Position numbers and translations under genes: made by a program. DNA of 64,000 nucleotides. Source: Sva-07 sp963728355. GTDB taxonomy: Bacteria; Actinomycetota; Acidimicrobiia; Acidimicrobiales; Ilumatobacteraceae. The notes below the pieces were generated by a model. The model was not told where the DNA came from, did no database searches, and saw only the letters and a list, made by a program, of their open reading frames with translations. The stretch spans positions 558,001 through 622,000 of the forward strand of contig CAVSJQ010000001.1 in NCBI GenBank assembly GCA_963728355.1, written 5' to 3'. Each line of letters starts with the position of its first letter. Position 1 is the stretch's first letter. Below are positions 34,673-44,454 of this stretch, piece after piece.

Positions 34673-36619
34673 ATGGCCTACCGCTACCTGTGGTCTCCCC
34701 TCCAGCTCGGCCCGGTCGAGGTGCGCAACCGCATCGTGTTCTCGGCACACCTCACCAACTACGCCCGCAACGGCCTGCCGACCGAACAGCACGCGGCGTA
34801 CTACGCGGCGCGGGCGGCCGGCGGCACGGGGCTGATCATCACCGAGGAACACTCGACGCATCCCACCGACTGGCCCTACGAGAAGCTGATCCACGGCTTC
34901 CATCGCGAGGTCATCCCCGGCTACCGCAGGATCACCGATGCGGTGCACCGCCACCGCGTGCCGATCTTCGCCCAGATCAACCACAACGGTGGCCAGGCGT
35001 CGTCGATGTACTCCCGCCTGCCGGTCTGGGGACCGTCACCGGTCGCCGACCCGCTGTTCCGCGAGGTGCCCAAGGCCGTCACCCACGCCGAGATCGACGA
35101 GATCATCGCCGGGTACGCACTGGTGGCAGAGCACTGCGCCGAGGGCGGATTCGACGGCGTCGAGCTGCAGTGCTCGCACAGCTCGATCGTGCGCGGCTTC
35201 CTCTCCCCCGCCACCAATCACCGCACCGACGACTACGGCGGGTCGCTCGAGAACCGGGCACGGATCCTCGTGGAGATCGTCACGGCGGTGCGCAAGGAGA
35301 TCGGGCGCGGCATGGCGCTCGGTGTACGCATCTGCGGCGACGAACTGATCGAGCACGGCACGACGATCGACGACGCCGTTCGCATCGCCGAGATCGTCGA
35401 GGCCACGGGACAGGTCGACTACATCAACACCTCGATCGGCGTCGCGACCGCCAGCCTGTTCATGATCGAGGCGTCGATGCACGTCCCGCCGGGCTACGCG
35501 ATGTTCATCCCCTCCGCCATCCGCAAGGCGGTGGATCTTCCCGTGGTCGGCGTCGGCCGGTTCAAGGATCCACTGCAGGCCGAACGGGCGCTGTCGGAGG
35601 GCCACTGCGATCTCGTCGGCGTGGTGCGCGGCCAGATCGCCGACGCCGACTTCGTCGCGAAGGCGCGCGCCGGCGCCACCGACGAGACCCGGCTGTGCCT
35701 GTCGTGCAACCAGGAGTGCGTCGGGCGCATGGGCCTGAACCGGTGGCTCGGGTGCATCGAGAACCCGCGCACCGGCCGCGAGTCCGAGGGCGTCGGTTCG
35801 GTGCGGCTCGCGTCCAAGCCCAAGTCGGTGATGGTGGTCGGGGCCGGTCCCGCGGGTCTGCAGGCGGCGATCGCCGCGCGCCGCAACGGCCACCACGTCA
35901 CCGTGTACGAAAAGGAGCTGCAGGCCGGCGGCCAGGTCCGTCTCGCGGCGTCGGTGCCGAACCGGGCGGAGTTCGGCGACATGATCCGCAACCAGCTCAC
36001 CGAGTGCCGACGCCTCGGCGTCGAGTTCGAGTACGGCGTCGGCGTCTGGCCGGGTCTGGTCGAGGAGAAGCAACCCGATCACGTGATCGTCGCCACCGGC
36101 GCCGAGGCGGCACGCCCCTACTGGGTGCCCGCCGACGCCGACAACGTCGTCGACGTCCGCCAGGTGCTCGACGGCTCGGTGCACCCGTTCGGCGACGTCG
36201 TGGTGTTCGACGAGATCGGATTCCACCACGCCACGTCCACGGCCGAGGTGCTCGCCGACCGTGGCTGCAACGTCGAGATCATCACGCCGGGCATGGTCGT
36301 CGGCCAGGACCTCGGCATCACGCTCGACATGGAGAACTGGTGGATCCGCGCCGGCGAGAAAGGGATCGTGCAGACGACCGACCTGGTCCCGATGGGGATG
36401 GAGGGCCGCACGCTGAACCTGCTGCACCATCCGACCGGCACGAACCAGACGCGCATCCCGGATTGGGTCGTGCTGGCGGTCCACGCCCATCCCGTCGAGT
36501 GGCTCTATCACGACCTCGAGACCGCCGGGGTCAGCGTCGAACGTGTCGGCGACTGCGTCGCTCCCCGCCGGGCCCACGCCGCCGTCGTCGAAGGTGAGCA
36601 CGCCGGCGCCTCGGTGTGA
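34673..36619 (+). CDS. OYE/FadH family oxidoreductase, mycofactocin-system type
   Basis: 648-residue flavin enzyme of the 2,4-dienoyl-CoA reductase/trimethylamine dehydrogenase architecture. Residues 1 to about 330 form the FMN barrel (VRNRIVFSAHLTNYA, AQINHNGGQAS, GVELQCSHSS, SLENRARI). A [4Fe-4S] site follows (CLSCNQEC plus a Cys 12 residues on, about residues 342-361), then an FAD domain starting VMVVGAGPAGLQAAIAARR (about 385). The opening segment with NYARNGLPTEQHAAYYAARA and EEHSTHPTDWPYEKLI matches what I know of the mycofactocin system FadH/OYE proteins. I chose the ATG at 34673. The substrate is unknown; the next gene may overlap its stop. Confidence 0.85.
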   Translation: MAYRYLWSPLQLGPVEVRNRIVFSAHLTNYARNGLPTEQHAAYYAARAAGGTGLIITEEHSTHPTDWPYEKLIHGFHREVIPGYRRITDAVHRHRVPIFAQINHNGGQASSMYSRLPVWGPSPVADPLFREVPKAVTHAEIDEIIAGYALVAEHCAEGGFDGVELQCSHSSIVRGFLSPATNHRTDDYGGSLENRARILVEIVTAVRKEIGRGMALGVRICGDELIEHGTTIDDAVRIAEIVEATGQVDYINTSIGVATASLFMIEASMHVPPGYAMFIPSAIRKAVDLPVVGVGRFKDPLQAERALSEGHCDLVGVVRGQIADADFVAKARAGATDETRLCLSCNQECVGRMGLNRWLGCIENPRTGRESEGVGSVRLASKPKSVMVVGAGPAGLQAAIAARRNGHHVTVYEKELQAGGQVRLAASVPNRAEFGDMIRNQLTECRRLGVEFEYGVGVWPGLVEEKQPDHVIVATGAEAARPYWVPADADNVVDVRQVLDGSVHPFGDVVVFDEIGFHHATSTAEVLADRGCNVEIITPGMVVGQDLGITLDMENWWIRAGEKGIVQTTDLVPMGMEGRTLNLLHHPTGTNQTRIPDWVVLAVHAHPVEWLYHDLETAGVSVERVGDCVAPRRAHAAVVEGEHAGASV

Positions 36620-36651
36620 CCCCTGGCGTAACGCGTGCAACACTCGGCGGC

Positions 36652-39177
36652 GTGATCGACATCGATGCGGCGCTGGCCGCACTCTCACTCGGCGACAAGT
36701 GCCAGCTCGTCGCCGGCCGTTCCACGTGGCGTACGCACGCCTTCCCCGAGGCGGAGATCCCGCAACTGAAGATGTCCGACGGCCCGAACGGCGTGCGCGG
36801 CGAGGGCCACGGGGGCTCGGCGACGCCGGGCGTCGTCGTGCCGTCCGGGATCACGCTCGGCGCCACGTGGGATCCCGACCTCGTCGGCGAGATCGGATCG
36901 CTCATCGGCACCGAGGCGCGCCGCAAGAGCTCCCACATCGTGCTCGGGCCGACGGTCAACCTCCATCGCACGCCCATCGGCGGTCGCACCTTCGAGTGCT
37001 ACAGCGAAGACCCCGAACTCACCGGCGCTCTCGCCGTCGCCTACGTTCGCGGGGTCCAGTCCCACCACGTGGCGGTGACGGTGAAGCACTTCGCGGGGAA
37101 CGACACCGAGATCGAGCGGATGAGCGTGGACGTGCGCATCGACGAGCGCACGCTGCGCGAGCTGTACCTGCGACCTTTCGAGCGCACCGTGAAGGAGGCC
37201 GACGCCTGGGGCATCATGAGCGCCTACAACCGGCTCGCCGGCGAGTTCTGCGCACACAACCGGCGCCTGTTGACCGACATCCTGCGCAACGAGTGGGGCT
37301 TCGACGGCTTCGTGGTGTCGGACTGGTTCGGCGTCCATGATGCGGCCGCTGCCGCCAACGCTGGCCTGGACCTGGAGATGCCCGGACCGGTACGGATCTA
37401 CGGCAACAAACTTGTCGACGCCGTCGAACGAGGCGATGTCGCCGAGGAGCAGGTCGATCGTCTCGTCCGCAATCTGCTCGTTCTGGCAAACCGGGTCCGA
37501 GCCGACGAACGCTCCGCCGACGACCCGGAGCAGTCGGTCGACGACCCCGCCGAGCGGGCCCTGACCCGCCGAGCGGCGATCGCCGGCACCGTGCTCCTGC
37601 GCAACGACCTCGACGTGAGCGGGGCCGCCGTGCTCCCGTTCGACGCCGCCTCGCTGGAGTCGGTCGCCGTCATCGGACCCAACGCATCGATCGACCGCTG
37701 CATGGGAGGTGGCTCGGCGAGCCTCACGCCGTTCGGCCATCGCACGCTGCTGTCGGCTGTGACGGAGCGCATCGGACCGGACAGCGACGTCGGCGCCACG
37801 GTGACCTACGAACCGGGCGTCCGCATCGATCGGCTCACGCCGGTGGTCCGCAAGGGCCAACTGCGCCGGCCGGACGGCGAGCCCGGACTGCTGGTCTCGT
37901 ACGTGAACGGCGCCGACTGGGACGCCGAGGTGGCCGCCGAGGAAACGGCGACCACGACATTGGTCCGCTTCTTCGGGTCGACGCCCAGCGGGATCGACCC
38001 CCGGTCGTTCTCGGCGCGGATCGACGGCGAGATCATCCCCGATGCGGATGGGACGCACACGATCGGTGTCGTGTCGACCGGTCCGGTCAGCCTCGCCGTC
38101 GACGCCGGACAGGGCATGACGACGGTGGTCGACGACCCGAGGATGGAGCTGCCGCGCAGCGAGGAGTTCTTCGGCTACGGCAGCGTCGAGGCCACGGCCA
38201 CCATTGAGTGCCGCGCCGGTGTGCCCGTACCGATCTCGGTCAAGTGGTCGACCGCCGCCGGCAACGGGTTCGCCGCGATCCGCGTCGGATTCCGGTCGCC
38301 GGAGCCGGCCGACCTGATGGATCGGGCGGTTGCGGCAGCGGCCGGCGCCGACGTCGCCATCGTGATGGTCGGCACCAACGACGAGTGGGAGACCGAGGGC
38401 CACGACCGCACCACGATGGATCTTCCGGGCCGCCAGGACGAACTCGTACGTCGGGTCGTGGCCGCCAATCCCCGCACCGCCGTGATCGTCAACGCCGGAT
38501 CTCCGGTCACGATGGATTGGGCTGCCGACGGCGACCCCGAACGGGCGCCGGCAGTCCTCACGTCGTTCTTCGCCGGCCAGGAGCAGGCCGAGGGTCTCGT
38601 CGACGTGCTGCTCGGGGTGGCGGATCCCGGTGGCCGGCTGCCGACCACGATCCCCGCGCGTCTCGCCGACCATCCGGCCCACGTGCATCACCGCCCCGAC
38701 CACGACAGCACCGGAGCGGGAACGCAGCGCTACGGCGAAGGACTCTTCATGGGGTACCGCGGCTACGACGCCCGGGATCTCGCCCCCCGGTTCCCGTTCG
38801 GCCACGGTCTCAGCTACGGAACCACGAAGTGGGGCGACGCCACGGTCTCGTCCATCTCGATGCCTCGCGACGGACGCGTCACGGTGACCGTCCCGGTCAC
38901 CGCCACCGGCGACCGCGACGCCACCGTCGTGGTGCAGGGCTATGTCGCTCCGGTGGCGCCGAGCGCCGTGCGGCCGCCGAAGGAGTTGAAGGCGTGGTCC
39001 AAGCGGGTGGTCGCCGCAGGGTCGACGTCCGACGTGACCCTCGACTTCGGCGCCGACGCATTCCACCGGTGGGACACCGCGACGAACTCGTGGATCGTCG
39101 AGCCGGGCGAGTACGACCTCGTGATCGCCGCCTCGGCGACCGACGAGCGGTCGCGCATCCGTGTCACCGTCACCTGA
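36652..39177 (+). CDS. glycoside hydrolase family 3 beta-glucosidase-like enzyme with PA14 insert
   Basis: About 841-residue GH3 enzyme. Barrel domain with GPNGVRGEG, GPTVNLHRTPIGGRTFECYSED, VTVKHFAGND and the nucleophile Asp in GFDGFVVSDWFGVHD (about residue 223). The second domain contains a PA14-like beta insert (about residues 400-540) and the acid/base region VGTNDEWETEGHDRTTMDLPG. A C-terminal fibronectin-III-like domain ends the protein. No signal peptide is visible, so it acts inside the cell, probably on imported glucosides. The GTG at 36652 fits the family's start; a GTG at 36616 overlapping the OYE stop would add 12 residues. A family-B repeat follows the stop. Confidence 0.9.
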   Translation: MIDIDAALAALSLGDKCQLVAGRSTWRTHAFPEAEIPQLKMSDGPNGVRGEGHGGSATPGVVVPSGITLGATWDPDLVGEIGSLIGTEARRKSSHIVLGPTVNLHRTPIGGRTFECYSEDPELTGALAVAYVRGVQSHHVAVTVKHFAGNDTEIERMSVDVRIDERTLRELYLRPFERTVKEADAWGIMSAYNRLAGEFCAHNRRLLTDILRNEWGFDGFVVSDWFGVHDAAAAANAGLDLEMPGPVRIYGNKLVDAVERGDVAEEQVDRLVRNLLVLANRVRADERSADDPEQSVDDPAERALTRRAAIAGTVLLRNDLDVSGAAVLPFDAASLESVAVIGPNASIDRCMGGGSASLTPFGHRTLLSAVTERIGPDSDVGATVTYEPGVRIDRLTPVVRKGQLRRPDGEPGLLVSYVNGADWDAEVAAEETATTTLVRFFGSTPSGIDPRSFSARIDGEIIPDADGTHTIGVVSTGPVSLAVDAGQGMTTVVDDPRMELPRSEEFFGYGSVEATATIECRAGVPVPISVKWSTAAGNGFAAIRVGFRSPEPADLMDRAVAAAAGADVAIVMVGTNDEWETEGHDRTTMDLPGRQDELVRRVVAANPRTAVIVNAGSPVTMDWAADGDPERAPAVLTSFFAGQEQAEGLVDVLLGVADPGGRLPTTIPARLADHPAHVHHRPDHDSTGAGTQRYGEGLFMGYRGYDARDLAPRFPFGHGLSYGTTKWGDATVSSISMPRDGRVTVTVPVTATGDRDATVVVQGYVAPVAPSAVRPPKELKAWSKRVVAAGSTSDVTLDFGADAFHRWDTATNSWIVEPGEYDLVIAASATDERSRIRVTVT

Positions 39178-39191
39178 CCCACCGACTCGAC

Positions 39192-39231
39192 CGATGAGCC
39201 AACCGCCCACATGCGGGCTTTTCGCTCATCG
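39192..39231. repeat. family B 40-bp palindromic repeat, copy B2 (inverted)
   Basis: 40-bp copy in reverse orientation to the other three. It lies between the convergent GH3 and M14 genes, whose stops are about 15 bp to the left and 8 bp to the right. Confidence 0.85.
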
Positions 39232-39239
39232 CCGCTCGG

Positions 39240-41306
39240 TCAGGTGGGGAGACGGCCGTCGGTGAGCAGCGCGCGCAGTGCGGCGTCGTGCACGGCCACG
39301 TCGTCGGGGGCGGGTTGCAGGCCGAACGATCCGGCGCACCAGCTCTCGCCGCGGTAGCCCGCCTTGTTCTCGACGAGGAACGACGACATGCCCAGCGAGT
39401 CGGCGAACGTCTCGAAGCCGCCCTTGACGTGGGTGGAACGAGGCGACGTCGGCACCGTCGAGCCGTTCTGGCCCGGTCGTCGCAGCCCGGTGGCATCCGC
39501 GTAGGCATCGGCCAACTCGCGCAGCACGGGAGGTGACCCGGCCTGCGGCGCCACCCAGTTGTAGTTGTCATGGTGCGAGATGCTGATTGTCGCCGCGCTG
39601 AACGGCCCCTCGATCATCGCCGCCGCGAGGCGCTGCGACTCGACGAGCGAATGCGGTACCGGCCCGGTCCGAGTCGTCACGCAACCCGACGCGGTGGGAA
39701 CCGGCAGTGGCGTCCAGTCGACCGGGAAGTCGCGGTTCAGGTCGACGTCGTGCACGAAGCGCAGGTTCGCCGCACGGGCGTCGGGGTTGGCGATCGGCAC
39801 CAACCACAGCGTCCAGCCCGGGATCGGGTCGTGCGTGATCAGGTCGGCGAGGACGCTGGTGCCCGTGTGCTCGTCGCCGTGGAGGCCGGTCGTGATCAGA
39901 CCGACCCGGTCGCCGGACCCGTGCCGGAACGCCCGGAGTGGACGGCCGTCGCTGGAGGTCCCGTAGTCGAGCCACTCGTCGGCGTACGACTCCATGTCGA
40001 CCGCCTGGATCCCGTAGGGCTGGGAACCGAGCACGGCCACCCGCTCGGCCGAAGGCACACCGACGAACCATCCGTACACGTCGGCGACGACGTGGGTGTC
40101 GCCCCCCGAGGATCCGACGGCGATCCCGCGGCGGCCTGTCGGCGTCACCGACAGCTCTGTCATCGCCGCACCGGACCGGCCCTGCGCCGGCCGACCGGCC
40201 GGCGGGCGGGCACCCGCCGCCCAGACCGACGTGGCGCCGTCGCCGGTCACGGAGATCGCCGTCAGCGTCACCGCGACCGCCCCGGACTCGTCGGGAGCGA
40301 TGACGACCTCACGGCTGGAGCCGTCGGGAATCGGCTGACGGTCGAGTCGCGTGTCGAGGAGTCGGCGCGGCGGCGTGGGCACGTAGAGCCCGTCGATCGA
40401 CACCGGCGCCGCGTCGCCCGTCGCGTAGGCGATCACCTCGATCGAGACGTGGCCACCGTCGCCGGACATGACGTCGAAGCCGCCGTCGACGAGCGGTACG
40501 ACGGTGGAGACCGTTCCTCCTCCCGTCGCCGCTGCCGGGTCGTCGGCGTCGGTGGAATGCATGCTCCAGCGGGCGCCCGGCGTGTCCGGCGCCGTGGTCA
40601 GCCGCACCACGACCGCAGCCGCATCGGGCGGGCAGGCGCCGGCCGGGGTGACGCGGCGCGTCTCGCCGGCGGCGAACGGGCGGGCCGACGCGACCGTGTC
40701 GGCGATCGTGGCGGGCGCGATGGTGACGATCCGCCCGCCCGACGTCGCCGAGGCGACCGGTTCGAACCACCCGAGGACATCGACGGTGACGGAGCCGGTC
40801 GCTGGACCGTGCAGCACGTCGACCGCTCCCGCCCCGAGCAGCACGAAGCACATCGTCCTGCTCGCCGGGCCGACTCCGATCTCCGGTGGACCGTCCGCCG
40901 CAGGGACGACCGTGACGGCGGCCGAGTCAACGCCGCCGTCGCCGATGACGCGAACGGCTGCGGCGGTGGCGTCAGCCGGCACACCGGCGTGCCCGGCGAC
41001 GGGAACCCGCACCCGCTCGGCGTCGACACGCGTCCACCCGCCGGACCGATCGGTGTCGGCGAGACGCACCGCTCGGAGTGGGCGGAACCTCGTCGCACCG
41101 TCAGGTGCCGGCATCGGGTCGACCGTCGTGAACGCCGACGTCGACGGACCGACGGACGAGGTCGTGGGACGGGGAGACGGCGGCGGCGCCGCCGAACCGC
41201 GAGGTGCCGACGTCCCCGACGACGTGCAGGAACCAAGTGCGGCTGCAGCGATCAGGCCGGAACCGGCCCGCAGGAACCTACGTCGACTGAGTTCGTTGGG
41301 GGACAT
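39240..41306 (-). CDS. Tat-exported lipoprotein with three 'GWF' repeats and an M14 carboxypeptidase domain
   Basis: 688 residues. A twin-arginine signal (SRRRFLRAGSGLIAAAALGS) ends in a lipobox-like GSC (Cys about residue 27). A Ser/Pro-rich linker is followed by three related beta-rich units (about residues 70-185, 190-300, 305-420), with VPADATAAAVRV, DVLGWF, RRLLDTR and DVYGWF as shared landmarks; this unit is common in exported proteins of Acidimicrobiia. The M14 zinc peptidase domain has GLHGDEHTG (His and Glu ligands, about 472), DLNRDFP (about 520), SISHHDN (third ligand, about 574) and catalytic Glu in FLVENKAG (about 644). All catalytic residues are present. Substrate is likely a peptide or cell-wall fragment. 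Confidence 0.82.
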   Translation of the reverse strand: MSPNELSRRRFLRAGSGLIAAAALGSCTSSGTSAPRGSAAPPPSPRPTTSSVGPSTSAFTTVDPMPAPDGATRFRPLRAVRLADTDRSGGWTRVDAERVRVPVAGHAGVPADATAAAVRVIGDGGVDSAAVTVVPAADGPPEIGVGPASRTMCFVLLGAGAVDVLHGPATGSVTVDVLGWFEPVASATSGGRIVTIAPATIADTVASARPFAAGETRRVTPAGACPPDAAAVVVRLTTAPDTPGARWSMHSTDADDPAAATGGGTVSTVVPLVDGGFDVMSGDGGHVSIEVIAYATGDAAPVSIDGLYVPTPPRRLLDTRLDRQPIPDGSSREVVIAPDESGAVAVTLTAISVTGDGATSVWAAGARPPAGRPAQGRSGAAMTELSVTPTGRRGIAVGSSGGDTHVVADVYGWFVGVPSAERVAVLGSQPYGIQAVDMESYADEWLDYGTSSDGRPLRAFRHGSGDRVGLITTGLHGDEHTGTSVLADLITHDPIPGWTLWLVPIANPDARAANLRFVHDVDLNRDFPVDWTPLPVPTASGCVTTRTGPVPHSLVESQRLAAAMIEGPFSAATISISHHDNYNWVAPQAGSPPVLRELADAYADATGLRRPGQNGSTVPTSPRSTHVKGGFETFADSLGMSSFLVENKAGYRGESWCAGSFGLQPAPDDVAVHDAALRALLTDGRLPT

Positions 41307-41489
41307 GAGCGTTCGTCGGGTCGAACCGGACCACCGAGGCACTCACGGCACCGTGGCGGCCGCCGGTTCGTGACCGCCGGCACCGTGGCCACGGAGCGAC
41401 GAGTTCCCCGCTCACGCTAGCGGCGGGCGGCGGTGCGTGGGCCGCGTCGCCGTCGTCGGTGATCGCCAGACCGCTAGCGTCGACCCGGC

Positions 41490-42179
41490 ATGGCCGTGAT
41501 CGTCGCCAACATCGTCACCGACGTCACGGAGTGGCTCGACGAGTTCTCCTCGAACTGGTGGTTCCTGCTGATCATCTTCTCGGTTGCGTTGCTCGACTCG
41601 GTCTTCCCGATCGTGCCCGGCGAGACCACCGTCATCGCCGGTGGCGTCGCCGCCGGGGCCGGCAACCAGACACTCGCCCTCGTGATCTTCGCCGGAGCGG
41701 TCGGTGCATTCCTCGGCGACAACCTGGCCTACTGGATCGGCTCGCGCTTCGAGCCGCGCGTGCGCGCCTGGGCGGCGCGCAAACCCAATCGTGCCGCACG
41801 GCTCGACGCGGCCGGCCTCCAGATCAAGAAGCGTGGTGGGCCGCTGCTGATCACCGCACGCTTCATCCCCGGCGGACGCACCATCCTCACCGTGTCCTCG
41901 GGCATCACGCGCCAGCCGCGCCTGTGGTTCGCAGTCTGGGTGGCGATCGCCGGGACGATCTGGGCCACCTATGCGGCCGGGCTCGGCTATCTGTTCGGGC
42001 AGGCGTTCGAGGACGACCACGCCCTGGCGTTCTGGCTGGCATTCGGAACCGCACTGTCGATCACTGCACTCGTCGAGATCATCCGTTGGCTGATGGATCG
42101 ACGCACCGGTACGGGTGGGGCGTCGACCGTCGCCGTGATTGCGCCCGCCGACGATGCCGACCGTACGCTGGACGGATGA
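41490..42179 (+). CDS. DedA family membrane protein
   Basis: 229-residue DedA (VTT/SNARE-associated) membrane protein; such proteins move phospholipids or undecaprenyl phosphate across the membrane and support envelope homeostasis. Blocks: DSVFPIVPGETTVIAGG, GAFLGDNLAYWIGSRFE and ARFIPGGRTILTVSSGI, including the conserved acidic and Arg residues. First gene of a seven-gene operon; its stop overlaps the ETF-alpha start in ATGA. Its link with the mycofactocin genes is positional only. Start ATG at 41490, divergent from the M14 gene across 183 bp. Confidence 0.92.
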   Translation: MAVIVANIVTDVTEWLDEFSSNWWFLLIIFSVALLDSVFPIVPGETTVIAGGVAAGAGNQTLALVIFAGAVGAFLGDNLAYWIGSRFEPRVRAWAARKPNRAARLDAAGLQIKKRGGPLLITARFIPGGRTILTVSSGITRQPRLWFAVWVAIAGTIWATYAAGLGYLFGQAFEDDHALAFWLAFGTALSITALVEIIRWLMDRRTGTGGASTVAVIAPADDADRTLDG

Positions 42180-43138
42180 TCGCTCTGGTTCCGGTTCGCG
42201 ACGGCGCACTGCCCGCCGGCGCACCTGATGCGATCGCCGAGGCCGCCGGCCGCGTGCTGATCGTCGGATCGGGCACCGCCGATGCGCCCGTCGAGGGGCT
42301 CGCCTCCGAGGTGTTTCTCGCGGAGCTCGGTCCCGTCGAGTTCGGTCGCTGGGCCGCCACACTCGCACCCCTCCTCGACACGCTGGCCGACAGCGACATC
42401 GTCGTGCTGCCCCATGCGCCCGACGGACGAGATCTCGCTCCACGACTGGCTGCGGCGATGGAACGGCCGCTGCTCGCGGGCGCTACCGAGGTCAGTGCCC
42501 ATCGCGTCCGGGTGGCGCGCCGTGGCGGCCTCGAACTCCACGAACTGCGACCGGCCGGTCCCTTCGTCGCCACCCTGCAGCCGGGGACACGCGGCGGGCT
42601 GTCGCTCACAGAACCCCCCACCGTGCACCGACTCGACGTCGAGGCCGTTCCGGTCGGGTCCGGAACGACAGCAGGTTCGGCGACGCACGATGCCCGGGTG
42701 GTCGAGGTGTTGCCTCCCGACGTGCAGACGATGGACCTCACCGAGGCCAGCCGTATCGTCGGTGGTGGTGCCGGCCTCGAGAGCCATGACCGTTTCGCCC
42801 AACTCGACCGCTTCGCCGTCGCCATCGGTGGCGTGATGGGCGCCACCCGCGTGATCACGGACCGTTCGTGGGTCCATCACGACCGACAGATCGGCACGAC
42901 GGGGGTGGTCGTCGACCCCGAGCTGTATCTGTCGTTCGGTGTCAGCGGCGCCGTCCAGCACACCAGTGGTCTCGGCCATCCCGATCACATCATCAGCGTG
43001 AACACCGATCCGCACTGCCCGATGATGTCGATGTCCGACCTGGCGATCGTCGCCGACGCCAACGAGACCCTCGACGAGCTCCTCTGCCAGCTCGGCGAGA
43101 CCGCCGTCGATCGTCCACCGTCGCTGGAGGCGTCGTGA
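42176..43138 (+). CDS. electron transfer flavoprotein alpha subunit (mycofactocin-associated type)
   Basis: 320-residue ETF-alpha/FixB-like protein holding the redox-active FAD. The C-terminal FAD domain is clear: RIVGGGAGLESHDRFAQLD, GATRVITDRSWVHHDRQIGTTGVVVDPELYLSFGVSGAVQHTSGL, then SVNTDPHCPMMSMSDLAIVAD. The N-terminal half is divergent and only loosely like standard ETF-alpha. Starts within the DedA stop (ATGA) and ends within the FixC start (GTGA). With the beta subunit at 44769 it forms a dimer. The order alpha-FixC-FixX-beta before mftE and mftF matches what I know of mycofactocin-associated ETF genes. Confidence 0.9.
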   Translation: MIALVPVRDGALPAGAPDAIAEAAGRVLIVGSGTADAPVEGLASEVFLAELGPVEFGRWAATLAPLLDTLADSDIVVLPHAPDGRDLAPRLAAAMERPLLAGATEVSAHRVRVARRGGLELHELRPAGPFVATLQPGTRGGLSLTEPPTVHRLDVEAVPVGSGTTAGSATHDARVVEVLPPDVQTMDLTEASRIVGGGAGLESHDRFAQLDRFAVAIGGVMGATRVITDRSWVHHDRQIGTTGVVVDPELYLSFGVSGAVQHTSGLGHPDHIISVNTDPHCPMMSMSDLAIVADANETLDELLCQLGETAVDRPPSLEAS

Positions 43139-44454
43139 CGACCGACACCCAGGTGCCGTCGGTCGACGTGATCGTCGTCGGTGCCGGACCCGCCGGCTCT
43201 GCAGCGGCGACCGTGCTCGCCCGCAAGGGCTACTCGGTGATCCTGCTCGAACGCGGCTCGTTCCCGGGGTCGAAGAACATGTACGGCGGGGTCGTGTACC
43301 CGCGCATCCTCGACCAGCTGCATCCCGAGTGGTGGAACGAGGCGCCGATCCAACGCTGGATCACCCGTCGCTCCACGATGGTGCTCACCGACACACAGGC
43401 GCTCACCGTCGATTTCCGCTCGGCGAACTGGGGCAAGCCGCCGTACAACGGTGCCACGGCGTTCCGACCCGACTGGGATCACTGGCTGGCCAGCAAGGCC
43501 GAGGCCGACGGCGCCCAACTCGTCGTCTCGACCACCGCCACCGGCCTGCTCCGCGACGGACGCGGCCACGTCATCGGGGTCACCACGGACCGTCCCGACG
43601 GCGATCTGCACGCCCGCCTCGTCATCGCGTGCGACGGTGTCAACAGCTTCCTGGCGAAGGAGGCCGGCCTGTACGGCGACGTCGACGCCGCCAACTACAC
43701 CGTCGGCGTCAAGGAGACCATCGCCCTCCCGAAGGACGTGATCGACGAGCGGTTCGGCGTCCGCGACCGTGAGGGCGTCGACATCGAGATCCTGGGCGGC
43801 ACGTCGGGCGTGAACGGCGGCGGTTTCGTCTACACCAACTTCGACACGTTGGCCGTCGGTGTCGTGCTGAAGCTCCCGAAGCTCGCCGTGCAGCAACTGC
43901 GCCCCGAGGTGATCATCGCCAACCTCAAGGCCCATCCCGGCATCGCGCCGCTGGTCGAGGGTGGCGAGATCAAGGAATACTCGGCGCACGTCATCCCGGA
44001 AGCGGGCCTGTCGATGATGCCGAAGATGACCGGCGACGGGATGCTGGTCGCCGGTGACGCCGCGGCGATGTGCCTCGCTGCAGGCATCTGGCTGGAGGGC
44101 GTGAACTTCGCGATGGCCAGCGGCATGTACGCCGCGGAAGCCGCCGCCGAGGCGCTCGCCGCCGGCGACACGTCGGCGGCCGGGCTGTCGGGCTACGAAC
44201 GCCGGCTGAACGACACGTTCGTGTTGCGCGACCACCGCAAGCTGCGGCGCGCCCCGTCGCTGGTGTTGTCGGACCGTGTGCAGCATCTGTATCCGCACAT
44301 GATCGCCAATACGGTGGAGCGCATGTTCCGTGTCGACAATCCCACGCCCAAGCCGGGCCTGCGACGGATCCTCGGCGAGGAGCGCCGCCGAGCCGGTGTC
44401 AAGATGAGAGACCTTGCGCGCGACACGATCGACGGTCTGCGGAGCTTCGGATGA
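43135..44454 (+). CDS. FixC-like ETF:quinone oxidoreductase flavoprotein
   Basis: 439-residue FAD protein of the FixC/ETF-QO family, which takes electrons from ETF and passes them, with FixX, to quinone. FAD site VDVIVVGAGPAGSAAATVLARKGYSVILLE (about residue 10), family block PGSKNMYGGVVYPRIL, ACDGVNSFLA, and the C-terminal GDAAAMCLAAGIWLEGVNFAMASG. The GTG start overlaps the ETF-alpha stop, and its own stop overlaps the FixX start in ATGA, so stoichiometric production is expected. No transmembrane helix, consistent with a peripheral membrane enzyme. Confidence 0.93.
   Translation: MTTDTQVPSVDVIVVGAGPAGSAAATVLARKGYSVILLERGSFPGSKNMYGGVVYPRILDQLHPEWWNEAPIQRWITRRSTMVLTDTQALTVDFRSANWGKPPYNGATAFRPDWDHWLASKAEADGAQLVVSTTATGLLRDGRGHVIGVTTDRPDGDLHARLVIACDGVNSFLAKEAGLYGDVDAANYTVGVKETIALPKDVIDERFGVRDREGVDIEILGGTSGVNGGGFVYTNFDTLAVGVVLKLPKLAVQQLRPEVIIANLKAHPGIAPLVEGGEIKEYSAHVIPEAGLSMMPKMTGDGMLVAGDAAAMCLAAGIWLEGVNFAMASGMYAAEAAAEALAAGDTSAAGLSGYERRLNDTFVLRDHRKLRRAPSLVLSDRVQHLYPHMIANTVERMFRVDNPTPKPGLRRILGEERRRAGVKMRDLARDTIDGLRSFG

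Noticed and set aside
41307..41489. A hidden mftA precursor gene just before the DedA-ETF-MftEF operon
   Set aside because: Reading the gap on both strands gave no short frame ending in a CGVY-like motif.
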